A DNA stretch of 64,000 bases from assembly GCA_026770025.1 (NCBI GenBank), contig JAMXDE010000012.1:248001-312000 (forward strand), in the 5' to 3' direction. This document shows positions 33,572 through 45,245 of the stretch, piece by piece. A program made the translations under genes and the position numbers. The notes beneath the pieces are model-generated. The model was not told the origin of the DNA. It worked only from the letters and a program-made list of their open reading frames with translations, and did not search any database. Source of the DNA: Craspedostauros australis. Taxonomy: Eukaryota; Bacillariophyta; Bacillariophyceae; Mastogloiales; Achnanthaceae. Position 1 is the first letter of the stretch. The number at the start of each line of letters is the position of its first letter.

Positions 33572-34102
33572 ATGTCCTCCACCGCTGCCAAAGCCTCAAT
33601 CAAGAGTGAAAACCTGTCTCCTTGTAAGAAGCCTCGTTCCTGTGTTGCCCCTCTCGATTCTCCGTTTGATTCGGATGGCAACTTGGCACCTACTCATGAG
33701 CAGCTGTTGCCTGACAAGCTGTCTGCTGAATTGCGGAAGCCCACCAACATCACTCACGCGATCGAGGTGAAGCCAATGCTTCCAGTGGACAGCAACCTTG
33801 TTCCAGCTTTGGCGCATGTCGATGCCGCCAACCTGCGCGTTGACGTGCGCCTGTCCAGTGTGGCGGGTGTCATTTTTGATACACCAACGGTCACACTGCG
33901 TACGGTGGGACAAGGTGTCGGTGCTATCACAGTGGTGGACGTCAGCGTGAACATGCCACCTCCCATTGAGTCTCCTGCCAAACCAACTAACCGTGCAAGC
34001 ACTTCACAACACGCCAATGCTGTAGCTGGAGGCTCTTCCGCTCATGTTGATGTTGACAGCGATGACGACTACGTGGATGGCCGTGATCGCAGGAGGAAGT
34101 GA
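33572..34102 (+). CDS. Unknown element-encoded protein, ORF1 (possibly first exon)
   Basis: A frame of 176 residues opens with MSSTAAKASIKSENLSPCKK and ends DSDDDYVDGRDRRRK. It has a basic Lys/Pro start with CKKPRS, a central part with alternating hydrophobic residues (VDVRLSSVAGVIFDTPTVTL), a Ser/Thr/Pro linker and an acidic-then-basic tail. No known domain is recognised. The next frame (34203-35205) lies close downstream in another frame. A GTGAAC donor at 34099 and an AG at 34201-34202 would join them in phase through a 104-nt intron, giving a 509-residue protein. This is only a possibility; other introns in the window are longer. Confidence 0.45.
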   Translation: MSSTAAKASIKSENLSPCKKPRSCVAPLDSPFDSDGNLAPTHEQLLPDKLSAELRKPTNITHAIEVKPMLPVDSNLVPALAHVDAANLRVDVRLSSVAGVIFDTPTVTLRTVGQGVGAITVVDVSVNMPPPIESPAKPTNRASTSQHANAVAGGSSAHVDVDSDDDYVDGRDRRRK

Positions 34103-34202
34103 ACAGGTCGCAACAGAATCATGAAGAAAATGGTGAGAGGATGGCGTCGCGATGCGTTGGCCGGCGTCGCAGGGTTGGTTAAGTCTGTTCTATCTCCAAA
34201 AG

Positions 34203-35205
34203 TGTTCGACTCTATGCCAAAGACGGGCTTCGTACTCGGTGGAAAACACGAGAGAGCAACACCAAACGGCTGTGGGTACCAATTGCTTCTGCGCTCTGGG
34301 ATGTGTTGCTTCCAACAGAAGCGACACCGACTTGCCAGATGCATGAGGTGGTGCAATTTGTCCGAGCTGGGCAACCACTGCCACCAATGAGGCTTGCACC
34401 TAATCTGTACCGCATATGTGTTGGAGGGAGCAAGCTCATGGACCTCTGCGCGAGAATGGCTCTTGGGCAGTCTGCATCTCCAACAACATGCACAGACATT
34501 CTCACTGGATACACCAATGGATTGCCGGAGGAACAACGCGGGCGTGTACATGGAAATCGATTAACCATCACTAAAAGCCAACATAACACATTGCATCATT
34601 ACCACGACATGTTGAGCGACGGGGAAACCATTCCCCCCAAAGTTCTTCAATACCGTGTGACTGTGTGTGCTTTGTCTGGTGTGGTGTCGTTTCTCTGCAC
34701 TACGACCACGTACAAGGTTGGCTTGTGCCACGAAGTGGAGTGGGAAGGAGTCGTATTCGAGAGCGTTCCAGTCTTCGATCGTGGAGGAAACATTGTCGTG
34801 GCGCTATTCGACATGTACAAGACTACCACTACCAACCCAGTGGGCAAGCCAGCATTTAAGGATATGACTAAGCTACTAACACGACGTGGAAAAGTGAACA
34901 CAGGGCTGTCGTCCTTCGAGAGCCACTTCTTGCTGGCGATGCTAACTCTCAAACGCACGATCTCGCGCCTTGTCACACTTTTGAAGGCTAAGTATCCTGC
35001 AACAAATGGTGTCGAGGACAAGAATGACGTGATTTTCCAGCAACTGCGCACAGCCGAGTCTCTGTTGTACGCATTGGAACTTCTTGTTGTCTTTGTCAAA
35101 TGGGAATTCACTGCCTCTCACATGCAGATGGAGTGTGACGACCCACTGCACTCAGCTCAATTCGCGCTCACGCCCAATGAAGAGAAGAAGACAACAACGA
35201 AATGA
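34203..35205 (+). CDS. Unknown element-encoded protein, ORF2 (possibly second exon)
   Basis: The frame is open from 34183 to the stop at 35205; the first ATG in it is at 34339 (288 residues), which suggests the true start lies upstream by splicing. Visible stretches include KRLWVPIASALWDVLLP, CARMALGQSASPTTCTDIL, a compact hydrophobic part YKVGLCHEVEWEGVVFESVP...GGNIVVALFDMYK, a helical region FLLAMLTLKRTISRLVTLLKA, and TAESLLYALELLVVFVKWEF near the end. It lacks an evident zinc finger, helix-turn-helix or spaced D-D-E triad that I can defend. It could be a divergent transposase, an accessory protein, or a captured host gene. Confidence 0.5.
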
Positions 35206-37178
35206 TCCCAACCAACCCGAACATGTACTTGTTGGAAATCCAGGGTACCCCAGTCTCTAGTAGTAGTATCTGGTTACCTATTCATGTTATTGCATTGTTG
35301 GAACTGTGAGTACAACATCTTCATCACTTTCAATTCCATTTGCCAAAGCATACATATTCCACTGTAGCACACAGTCTTGCCCTTGCTCATGCAGTGCTGT
35401 CCTCCTGCTTCATCATGTCATGCAGCATGTACTCCATGTACATCTCATCTTGCAGTATTGGTGCATCTCATCATACATCTCAGATATTCCATCTCCTGAC
35501 CTCTACCAATAGTTTTGTTAGCATAAACATTGCCAAGTCGTAGGCGTCACACAGCTCGGTCCATTCGATCGGATCAGGGTCTCCCATTCGTCACAGTAGC
35601 ACCCTGGATGGGAGCTCATTCAGCTCCTCATCGTCACACATCTCCGATCATCTCCGATTGTTTCTCCCATTACTTCGCCGATCACTTCACCGGCTTCCTG
35701 GAAGTTCGTCATCACTGGTTCGTTCACAGGCCGTCTCACACTTTGTGACATTGACCTTCCTCCAGTACTCTCTTTTCATTGGTTGCGACATGGGGGCCGT
35801 AGTCAAGTGTATCGTGATGTTGGTCACGATTCCAACATCCCTGCCCCCTGCGACATACACGTGTGCTTGGTATTCCTGCATTGAGGTCACGGACACCATA
35901 GTCCGGTTCGCATTCGGCACGTGGCGTTCTCCACAAGACGCGCGCAGCTCACATTTTCTGTCACAAAGATCCACAGATGTGAGTTGCGGTAATATATAAT
36001 TTTATGACATTCGACTCCTTACTCTTGGGAGGTGCGGCAACTTGGTGTTTCACAACACCCGATTCCGGACAGATGCGATGGACCTCAACATGTCATGAAA
36101 GGGAAGCAGGGACGAACAAAAGAATGCAAACAAGATACCGGAGACCAGCCCTGTGCAGCACTCCGCCACAATGCAACTGCATGCCATATAGAACCACATC
36201 GCTGTCGTCTGATAGCAAGGCAAATACTATTAACAATGAAATCTCCGAAAATACAAACGATCATATCTTGCCTATGGTCCCCCAAAACTTTGGAAACCCC
36301 ACCAACGCGACGGCAACACGGAAACCTCACATTCGGAACCCTCGCAACACTATCCGTCTGTGCGTGCGTACGCCTCTACCCCGCAGATGCCATTCGAGGT
36401 TTAAGTATCCATATCTTTGTAACTACCCCGATCTGGAAGCCCAGAATGACACCATAGTTAGTTTCTCATTTTACTCTATAGGGTTGGATGGTTTATAAGC
36501 TAAAACGTGGTTTATCGTCTATAAGGCCCTCAATGGCCACTTTTGGGTTTAAGTTAGGATTCGTGTACTTTCGTAGACGAACCGGAGTAGACCTTGTGGA
36601 CTGCCGGCTTCAAGTGAGGCCGATTAACGCAGTTCACTGGGCTTGAGTGTTGTATGACTGTCAAGGCTTGTAACGATGAATAGAGTAGTAGTGTTTGTAC
36701 TGATCCGAACTTGTTATTATGAGTTAGTAGCTGTAGGCAGGATGAAGAAACGATAATCATGTATTGGCACGGCTCTGCACTGACCCGCATGGTTCAGTGC
36801 TGAGAAGAGGCTGTACTTTCCTCCGTGTCCTCCTCCCCTGAATCGCTGGCGATGTCATACAGTAGGTCTCGTGGCTTCAGCAGATGTTGAAGGGATGGGA
36901 GCTGCGCAGCCGGAGACGGCAGATTGAACTTGCATCAGGATTCCATTGCTGAGGTTGAAGCAGCTTAGATTGCCCACAATGTAGCTGGAATGAACGGCAA
37001 ACGTCGTGGCAGCAAGAGGGAATCCAGGTGAGGTCCATCTGACAGGATCTGAGGAGCTTATAGTTCCCACATGCATTGGTTGGCTTAGACGGACCGTAGC
37101 ATGGGAATCGGGAATGATTCGTGACTGAAAAGAGGGGAGGGCAAGGAAGGTCTGTCCATTGTCGGGTTTGGACAATTG
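35206..37178. other. Non-coding right part of the TIR element
   Basis: About 2 kb without a supported gene. Short frames such as 36004-36498 (plus) and 36855-37223 (minus, running into the inverted repeat) have no recognisable content. Repeated ATCTCCGATC/CATCTC phrases occur at 35630-35700. Confidence 0.45.
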
Positions 37179-37256
37179 CGCGCCAAAAGCAATTTCAAGC
37201 AACAACACGGGATACCCTAACAAGGAAAGTAGTCGGTTCTTAGTTGAACTTCAACT
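37179..37256 (-). repeat. Right terminal inverted repeat
   Basis: Inverted partner of 32715-32791. Beyond it, about 20 bp separate the element from the start of duplication copy B. Confidence 0.85.
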
Positions 37257-37657
37257 GTTTATCTGCATCGGGGTCATATACTCGTACGGCACTCCTCCTC
37301 GATATGGAATACCATCGTATGAGCTGTTATATTATACTATGGGTGTTGTATCACATTTTGTTTTAATACATAGAATAATATGTGTAGTATTGAGGGGGAT
37401 TGTTGGGTTGGCTTGGGTCTGCTCAATGATCTGCCATCACACGAGTAGCCGATTGCCTCACCAAACCCTCACTGGGTCTGTCATCGTCAACGGAACATGC
37501 AAGATGAAGGCGACAGTCGTCGCGCTTCGGTTGGAAAGGGGCCGTGTGAATTGCGATTGCGATTGGCCTCTCCGCTTGGGCGTACTCGTACGCATACCTA
37601 CGAGCGCGAGTACGGTGACAAGCTTGGAGGTGCGAGAGAACCGCACCGTTCCCGCGC

Positions 37658-40112
37658 TTACTTCTCGATCTTGGAAACGCTGCGGGTTCTGATGACAACC
37701 AACCCGACGTACATGAGCTTATAGATCATGCCGATGCCGATGAGGGTGCCAACATGCTCCCAGACACGGTCAGAGTTCTTGACCACGGGGAAGGCGCCGT
37801 GCAGGACGGCAAGAGCCTCAGATGCTGTGGTATCCTCCCAGTCGGTGTCCTGGAATGTAACGTACACGGTGCTTGGCTGGAAGTAGGTGAATGGGAAGAT
37901 GTAGTAGAACAGCTTCAATGGCCAGTACAGATCCTCCTCGCCGATCAGGAAGCCTCCGAACAGGAAGGAATCGAACCAAAAGCAGATGAAGGCCAGCATG
38001 CCGACGATGACGTTGCTGAAGGCGACAGACAGAACTTCGGCGACAGACTCGAAGACGAACATGCTCGCGATGTAGATGGCAACGCATTCGCCGAAAGACT
38101 CCCACGGGACGTCCTGGATGACGAAGCTTGGAATGAGCAGGGCAATCATGGTGAACGTGAAGAGCACCGGGATGACGAGGACAAACTTGGCCAGAATGTA
38201 GGACCATGGTTGGATCATTCCGTTCTGGACTTCGCGCTGGATTGAGTGGAACTCGTCGAACAACGCGTAGACAGCCACGACAGCCACTGTTCTCATGCGA
38301 TGCGATGCGATGCGTCGATTCGAAGGTGCCGAATTGGGAACGGAAACGATGATCCAAGAAAAAAAAAACAGAGCAAAAATACGGAGGAGGACCGGTGAGA
38401 ATTGATACTACAATTCAAGAGAGCACAAGTGCCATGGAGTAGCAAGGCATCGCACGCACGCTCGAATGGCCAGAAACAGATAGAGCAGGCCGATGGCAAA
38501 AAGCTGAATATCCCAGCAACGTGGAATGGCACATCGACTTACTTTGCGCTGGGACGCAGATGAACCAAATCTGAATCCAGAACTTGGAGTACGCGTTGTC
38601 CAATGTGTGGTTTCTGGCCTCCCAGTACACAAACGCGAAGACCAAGGTCGCGACGGCGATGAGAACGGCGCGACCGAGGTACAAGATGGGGTCGCGGATG
38701 ATCAACGTCCAATGGCGATGGAACATGATCGACATCTGACTGAGGATGGGCGCGTTGACGTAGCTGCCCTCCATGTCGATGCTGGATTCGTGCTTCATGG
38801 TGGCGTTGCCGTTGATCCCGGCGATAGCTGGCTTCATCCTGTACCAATGCATCAAGATCTCGTTGACCTGTGCTTCGCTGGTGAAGTCGCTGTTCACCAA
38901 GTCGAGGTAATGCTCTGCCGGGTTGGTGTTGGCCGGCAGCGGATACCCGATCGAGTCGAAGAATGCCAAGGCATCCTCGGTGTCTCCGGAGAAGGCCTCC
39001 ATGCCGCGGGTGAGGATCATGACTTGATCGAAGGAGTTGTACACCTTGGTGGACGGCTGGTGGATGGTGCAAATGATGATCAGATGCTCGTCCTTGGCAA
39101 CACGGCCGATCTCTTCCATCACGCTGGATGCGGATGCTGCGTCAAGGCCGGATGTTGGCTGTCATGGTCACAAGGAAGCCACATAGAGTATGGTAAAAGT
39201 ACAGAGAGTAGGCAAGTGTTGGATACAGACCAGGAACATGCGTGCACATCAAGAAATAGAGAGAGAGAGAGAGAGGAAGAAAGGGTGAGCAAACCTGCCA
39301 GATGGGTTCGAGTTTGAATTGATTTGATTCGATTGAGGGTGCACATTGGATCGTGCATGCTCTGGGATTCTTCGACAATCCCGACAGAGCGTTTGTGCGA
39401 ACATGTGCGATGTGCATGGTATGTCATGAACCGTGTGCGTGCGGGCGTGTGCGCTGTGCACTATACAAATATGTGCACTTACCTCATCCAAGAACAATAC
39501 CTTTGGCTGCTTCAGCAATGCCACGGCGATGCTCAAGCGGCGCTTTTGCCCACCGGAGAGGCTGGAGCATCTGGTATCAGCGCAGATCACCAATCCCATC
39601 TTGTTCAACACCTCATCGACAGCCGTATCGACCCCATGCGACGTGTCTGCCACATGGTACAGACCAGCGGCGTACTTCAAGGTTTCGCGAGTGGTGAGGT
39701 ACGGCCAGTGCATGTCCTGCTGCTTGACAACGAAGCAGTGCTTCTTGAAGGCCTTGCCCGTCATGGTCATGCCGTTCAAGCTGATTTCGCCATTTGCTGT
39801 GCCATGGTGAGCATCCATGGTCAAGACGGAAATGAGGGTGGTCTTGCCCGCACCGGATGGTCCCAAAATGGCCAAGACATGGCCCTCCTTGACCTTACCG
39901 GAGATGTTGTGGAGGATCTTCTTCTCGTTGTCGCCCGAACCCACGGTGAAGTTGATGTTGTCGAACACGAGGGCTGATCCGGAGCTTTCGTCAGAGTCGA
40001 TTGTTCCCACAGAGGAGGTCTTCGCGCTCTTGTTGTTGATGCCTGATTCCATGCCATCCACGATCTCGGCTTCGATGTTGCCGTTGTCGGTGTGGGTATT
40101 GCTGCGAGACAT
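37658..40112 (-). CDS. ABCG-type half-transporter, copy B
   Basis: Same three-exon structure as copy A: 40112-39483, 39158-38543 and 38286-37658, 624 residues, all splice sites conserved. Walker A GPSGAGKTT, signature LSGGQKRR, Walker B VLFLDE/PTSGLD and the H-loop are intact, so it looks functional. By eye it differs from copy A at 14 residues: three in exon 1 (for example CSSLSGG for CSNLSGG), eight in exon 2 and three in exon 3. Four of the exon 2 changes fall within the last eight or so codons (IWFIC for MWILS), the TM2 region, so variation is not spread evenly. The in-frame open leader upstream is present here too but is not counted as coding. Confidence 0.92.
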
Positions 40113-41428
40113 GGTGATGAAAGTGGTTTTGTTTTTTCGCTTTGACGTTTGTTGTTCGAAACACTTGTGTGTTTGTGGCTGTGCTTTCTGATTGTCAGGA
40201 ATCTGATTTGTGAGAGCAATAACCAAGCGGGTGCTCAGCGATCCTCTCTTGGCGTCACAGAGGACACATGTGTGCGAGTGCGGGTGTGGGTGCCATGGAT
40301 ACTCGTAGAAGATGAGAACGTGGGACGCGAGGCTATCTTCGACAGCGCCCCGTCTTGTGCAGTTGGACATGTGTTCAAAACAGCACTCGTTGTACATCGG
40401 CGTGGGCAGCTCGTATCTCGTGGCTCGTCCGTATGTATGGTGGACATTCAGCAGGCAGATGCTGCGCAGAAGTTGCTTCAACCCCTCTCCTGATCGTCCT
40501 CGCACGCTCAAGTGATCAAAGGAATGTCTTGATATTGCCAAGAGGGCATTCGTGAACGCATGCGAATGCATGTGTGTGTGGGCGTGTTCATGCTGTCTCA
40601 GGACGGGCTCTTTCTCGGCGTTCCTGTCTCCGTTCAGTGAATAGGCTCATCGCCGCGCCAACTCCTATTCAGCCCTTCAGGAGGTGGATTGTCGTACAAA
40701 CCGCGCTTACTGCCCTGATGGGTTTTGGTGTTGCTGCTCTGGGACAGAAACAGGAGAAGTATCCGCGAGCACAAGATACTGCTTCTGCGCGTGTGTGTAT
40801 ACACACACGCTCTTCTCGTGTGGACCTGTTGGCCTCTCCATATATGTGTGACATGGGTGCGAACGGCAAGAACAAGACTCCCTCACAAGACTGTTCAGGG
40901 AGGCTGCTCGTTCATGCAGGAAAGCCTCGATCCGTTCGTATCATAATCACTTCTGAAGGTGACGACTTTGCGAATGCCACCACAGCGAAGCAGCCAGAAA
41001 CAACAGAAACGTGAGGTGGATAAAATCGGGTGCGCGGCCGGATTCTTTCTGGTGACATCTCTGCCGGTGGAAGCAGCCGGGAATACGAACCACCAAGATG
41101 TCACCGTTCTGAGCGAACGACGCTCTCAGACATCGCAATCGCACCGGTTCACACGCAAGGGCCACCACACATACGAGGAGCTCGCCCCGAAGCTCAAAGA
41201 CAGACCAACCCACAGACATCCAGTATCGATGAACGAACAAACAGACAGACAGCCAACTCAGAGTTCCAAATGCCCAGCCCAGTCTCCAGCATTTTGCTGA
41301 AGGGATATTCGTCCCAGAGAGAGAGAGAGAGTACAGCACCCTATGCTTGTTCCTGTTCCTTTTTCTTATGCTTGCAACAGTATACCATCATGGTTGTGCT
41401 TAAGCTTGTGTTGTTCAGGGGTGTCGGC
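40113..41428. other. 5' flank of ABCG copy B and 3' flank of RPN2
   Basis: Duplicated up to about 41145. The remainder (41146-41428) is unique and includes a GA run at 41318-41331. No gene seen. Confidence 0.5.
40789..40810. repeat. 22-bp perfect palindrome
   Basis: GTGTGTGTATACACACAC with GC/GC on either side reads identically on both strands. It lies inside an insertion present only in duplication copy B. Confidence 0.85.
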
Positions 41429-44400
41429 CTACGCTTCTCCCTCCTCGTTCTTCGTTTCTTCTTCACCTGACTCCTTCGCTGCCTTGTCATCGGTTGCGCC
41501 ATCCTTCCCTTCACCATCAGCAGAGGCTGGTACCGCAGCTGGTTCGGCGGCAGGAGGTTCCTCCTCTTCGGCTGGAGGTTCCCACTCGAACGGTTCCGGT
41601 GGTGCTGTCTCCCCCTCCGGTTGCAACGAAGGTGCCTTGATCGTTCCGAGCTCCTCCTTCTCGCCCGGGGTGGTGTCCTTCAAGACCAGGACACCAAGTG
41701 GCGTGGCATCAGGACGGATTGGAACGTACCGCTGCGACAAGTCGTAGGAGCACACGCCCGCTTGCGCCCGTGTGATTCTGGATGGGTTGTGTAATCTGAA
41801 CTCGGTCGGCTCCGGTTCTCTCTTCTTTCGCTTCTTCTTCTCGGTCGTCTCTGTCTTCTCCTCCCCTTCTTTGACGTCGACGTCCATCTTTTCGTCCTTT
41901 GCGGCGCCCTTCTTGTCTTTGCCATCGTCGGCGGCACCTGTTGCGTCCGCAGTCTTGGAATCCTCAGGATCGACATCCATGTCAGCACCAGCGCCGTCAT
42001 CGCCTCCATCCTCCTTCGCCTTCTTCCGTGCGAGCCGCGCCTTCTCCTTTGCGGTCGTGGACAGAGTCACTGTCTCGACGCGTTTCTTGCGTTCCTCCTT
42101 CTTCTCCTCAAGCTTCTTGGGGTACGCAAACACACTCGGCTTGGAGTTGCACTGCACCTCGAATCTCTTGGGGTATTTGAATTCCTGTTGATGATTGGTG
42201 AGCGTAGGTGGAACGAAGCATACGTATTAGTATGATGACGCATCAATTTCACGAAGAAAGCAGACAAGAAAAGGCAACAAGCGAACGCACGAACGCACGG
42301 ATCGATGGATTGGAGCGAAGAAGAGGTGTGGAATGTCAAAATGCATGCACAATGTGAGAAAAAACGAGAGATGCAACGAGAGAACTCAAACGAATGTGCA
42401 GACCGAAGGTGGAACGAACATCTTATGGTCGCTCCCTTTCGGCCGTCGAACGGCAAGACGATCTACTACAGTCACCATTGCACCAACATTGCATCAGTGC
42501 GAGCCGCACTTCCAACGCGAGGACGACGAACAACGGAAGCCTGCGATGATGACGTACCTTGTTGAGTCCGATGGTGTATGTTGGCGTCAGCGCGAGGCTG
42601 AACATGTGCATCATGGGGTACCAGTGCCAGTGCTGCAACCACATCACGAGACCGACGGCCGTGCTGAGCTTGGTGAAGCCTGTTCGGGAACCCAAAATCA
42701 ATGAGCAGTTGCGACCACCCGCATCGATGATGCCGATTCCGAGGATGGCACCCATCTTGGTCAAAGTGCTTTGATGCTTCTCGCTGACGATGCCGGAGAG
42801 CTTCTCGCGGAAGGTCTTGATCTTGCGTCCGTTGCAGGTATCGCTCTGCTGCATGTAGATCATCGCGGTGGCCATGATCGCGCCCTGCCGCACGTAGTCC
42901 GTCATGTCTTCCAGCATCGGTTCGAGCAAGGCGATGCTGCCGGAGTCACCCGTTCCTGCCATGGCAATTCCAACTGCCATGCAACTCGCGTATCTCACGT
43001 GCGGGTTGAAACTTTCGAGCAGCAGCTTGACGAGTTGCGGAACGCGCTCTGGTGTCTTGTACAGGACGAATGCAAGGCCGAGCACGGCTGCCATGCGCAC
43101 GTCGTCGTTGACGTCGCTGACAGCTGTGTGAAGCAAGATCCGGATGGCCTTGTTGGATCCTGTACCGATGTAGGCCAGCGCCAGCGCGTATTGCGCGCCG
43201 TAGCGAAGGATGGGGTCGCGATCGCTGCGCATTTCCTCGATGAAGGCATCTGCATTCTCCTCCTGTCCGTACTGCATGAGGGCAAGTCCCATCGAGATTC
43301 CGCGGATGATCTTTTCGTGATGCGTTTCGCGCGCGTAGTTCTTCAGTTCCGCAATGAGCTCCATGATTTCTTCCTTGTTGCCTGATGGCAGAGAGTTGTT
43401 GGTATTGCCTGCGCCTGTTCCCACGAGCACCATTCCCATCGCCATGCCGGCAGCTTCGCCAGCAACGGCAGAGTCGGTGTCGAGGAGTTCCTTGAGCTCG
43501 AGCACGATCGGCAGTTCGCCGCTGCCCATGGATGTGAGGCCGACACCCAAGGCCGCGCCGTGGCTGATGACTTCGTTGGTATGCGAAGCTCTCAGATGGG
43601 TTCGGAGGAAGTCAGATGTCTCCTTCAGCTTCTCCACGGACGATCCCGAGTGAGAACCATGTATGAGACCGAGCGCATACAACGATCCGCCCTCGGCATA
43701 GCCGCCAGTTGTGGGAACGCCGCCAGCCCCGTCGCCATCTGCCGAAGGATTTGGTGGCAGGTATGGTTGCAGCAAGTGTGTCGCCTCAGAGAGGTGCCCG
43801 GCATGGATCACTCCCAACGACGCTGTCGCAGAGAACTTTGCCCTGCACGGCACAGTCAGGGTAGGGTAGGGTATTGCATTGCATGGCATTGGATTGAAAG
43901 AAATAGTAAATGTATCACATCAATGAGAGCAAGTGAGTGCGTGTGAGAGAGACAGTTCGAAGCGTCAGCGTCAGCCCTCCAGCCAGCAAAAGCCACAAAC
44001 TCAAATGCGCGGATCTTCGTTGGAGCACAACGGGAACAGGAGGAATGGCAAAGCCACTTACCAATTGGACGCCTTCTTCATCCAATCCAAATGATCCCGA
44101 AGGAAGGAATCGTTGGTGGTGCCGGCGTGGAGGTAGGAGTGCGTCATGACTGCCGCGTTGTGCAGAATGGAGAGACGTCCACCGCTGCCACGCTCTTCCA
44201 TGGACTTCTTGAGGTTGTCCATGACGAGGCGATCTGCGTTCGATTGCTTGTGCAGGAAGCTGAGGGCCAGCTCGGACGTGAATCCTCCCGTCATGATCTT
44301 TTCCATTTGGGTCCAGCACCCGGTCGGATCTGCTTCCGGCTTCTTGTCCTGCAGCACGGTCGCGACTGACGTGACGAAGGCTTGGTCACCGCTGTCCGCA

Positions 44401-45245
44401 ACATCAAAACATAACTGCAGCGCGAGCAGACCGTCGTCGGTATTTGCCGATTGCAGCAGATTCGAAAAGACTGTCGCGACCTTCTCTGGCTGTCTGAGGA
44501 GCTGGTAGACCAGGACGAGGTCCACGGCTGCAGAGTTGTCCGCGCTGAGCTTTTCCTGGAGACAGTCGGCGATGATCTGCAGGGACTGCTGTCGGAATGC
44601 CTTGCTGGAGACCAAGTCGACGGAGGACTCCAAAGCGTATCGCAGCATGGCGGGGTCCAGCTTGGACGCAACGAGGACGTCCTTGAGCTTGTCTGGCTCG
44701 TGTGCCTCGAGGGTGATGCCGATGGCATGCTTGAAGTTTCCCTCTTCGATGCACTGCGTCAGAAGACGGTAGACCATGGCCTGCAGCTGTTCCGGCGGAA
44801 TGCCGACCTCATCCTCCTCGTCCGTTGCTCCCGGCTTGGCGTCGTCCCCGTCCATCAGCTTCTGCCGCTCCTGCACGTACGCATCCAAGGCGGCCGTGAT
44901 CAGTCTCTCCACGTACGGCGTCTTGATCTGCGGATTGAAGTGCTCCTCGCCTGCCTCCAGCGCCAAGCGAAGCGCCTGCGTGGGCTCTTCGAGATGGAAG
45001 AAGACCCGGCTGGCCACTGCCGCCGCCGTCTGTCGGACCTCCTTGGTCATGTCGGCGTCCTCCGCGAGCGACTCCAGGTCGGCCAGGCTCTCGGCCACCT
45101 CGTGCCACAGAGTGTCCACGCATGCCAGCAGCTTCCCCAACACCTTGGACTTGACCTGCACGCTTGGTTCCTGCAGCATGGCCACGAGCCCGGTGGCGGT
45201 TGCCACGGCTGGTCTGTGCGACGGTGCGCTCATGGTTGCCAACAT
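41429..45245 (-). CDS. RPN2: 26S proteasome regulatory subunit Rpn2 (PSMD1)
   Basis: Largest scaffold subunit of the 19S regulatory particle base. Three exons: 45245-44062, 43842-42558 and 42184-41429 (introns 219 and 373 nt; donors GTAAGT and GTACGT), 1074 residues, close to the family length. The phase-2 first junction rebuilds NWAKFSATASLGVIHAG and the phase-0 second junction gives LNK|EFKYPKRFEVQCNSKPSVFAYP, both typical of Rpn2. Exon 2 carries the proteasome/cyclosome repeats (GSLYALGLIHG, ISHGAALGVGL, GEAAGMAMGMVLVGTG, IIRGISMGLALMQYG, LRYGAQYALALAYIGTG, VRMAAVLGLAFVL, VRYASCMAVGIAMAG). The C-terminus has the usual Lys/Glu-rich acidic insert. A second ATG at codon 5 (45233) could also be used. 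It is divergent from the PH gene. Confidence 0.95.

Larger units (their letters stand above)
32715..37256. mobile_element. Unclassified TIR-bounded DNA element (~4.54 kb)
   Basis: The segment starts and ends with inverted repeats. AGTTGAAGTTCAACTAAGAA at 32715 reappears on the minus strand from 37256. The outer 33 bp match at 32 positions, and similarity continues to about 78 bp, including a shared TTTTGGCGCG. It carries plus-strand frames at 33572-34102 and 34203-35205 plus about 2 kb of non-coding sequence, and looks more AT-rich than the host genes. It sits exactly between the two ABCG copies. I cannot match its proteins to DDE transposases, helicases or polymerases. Target-site duplication is unclear because the outer 15 bp are nearly palindromic and could be part of the repeat or a duplicated target. 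It is probably a cut-and-paste type element, autonomous or not unknown; family unresolved. Confidence 0.75.
37275..41145. repeat. Segmental duplication, copy B
   Basis: Direct repeat of 28895-32650. It is slightly longer because of small insertions, including about 50-60 bp near 40770-40835 with a 22-bp perfect palindrome, and a longer A-run in intron 2 (38357-38370). Confidence 0.93.

Noticed and set aside
36855-37223. Minus frame at the right end of the TIR element
   Set aside because: Begins inside the terminal repeat without an ATG and has no recognisable content.
32715-37256. The element as a retroelement or a large virus-like element
   Set aside because: No reverse transcriptase, integrase, capsid or polymerase signature, no direct terminal repeats, and the size is far too small for a Polinton.
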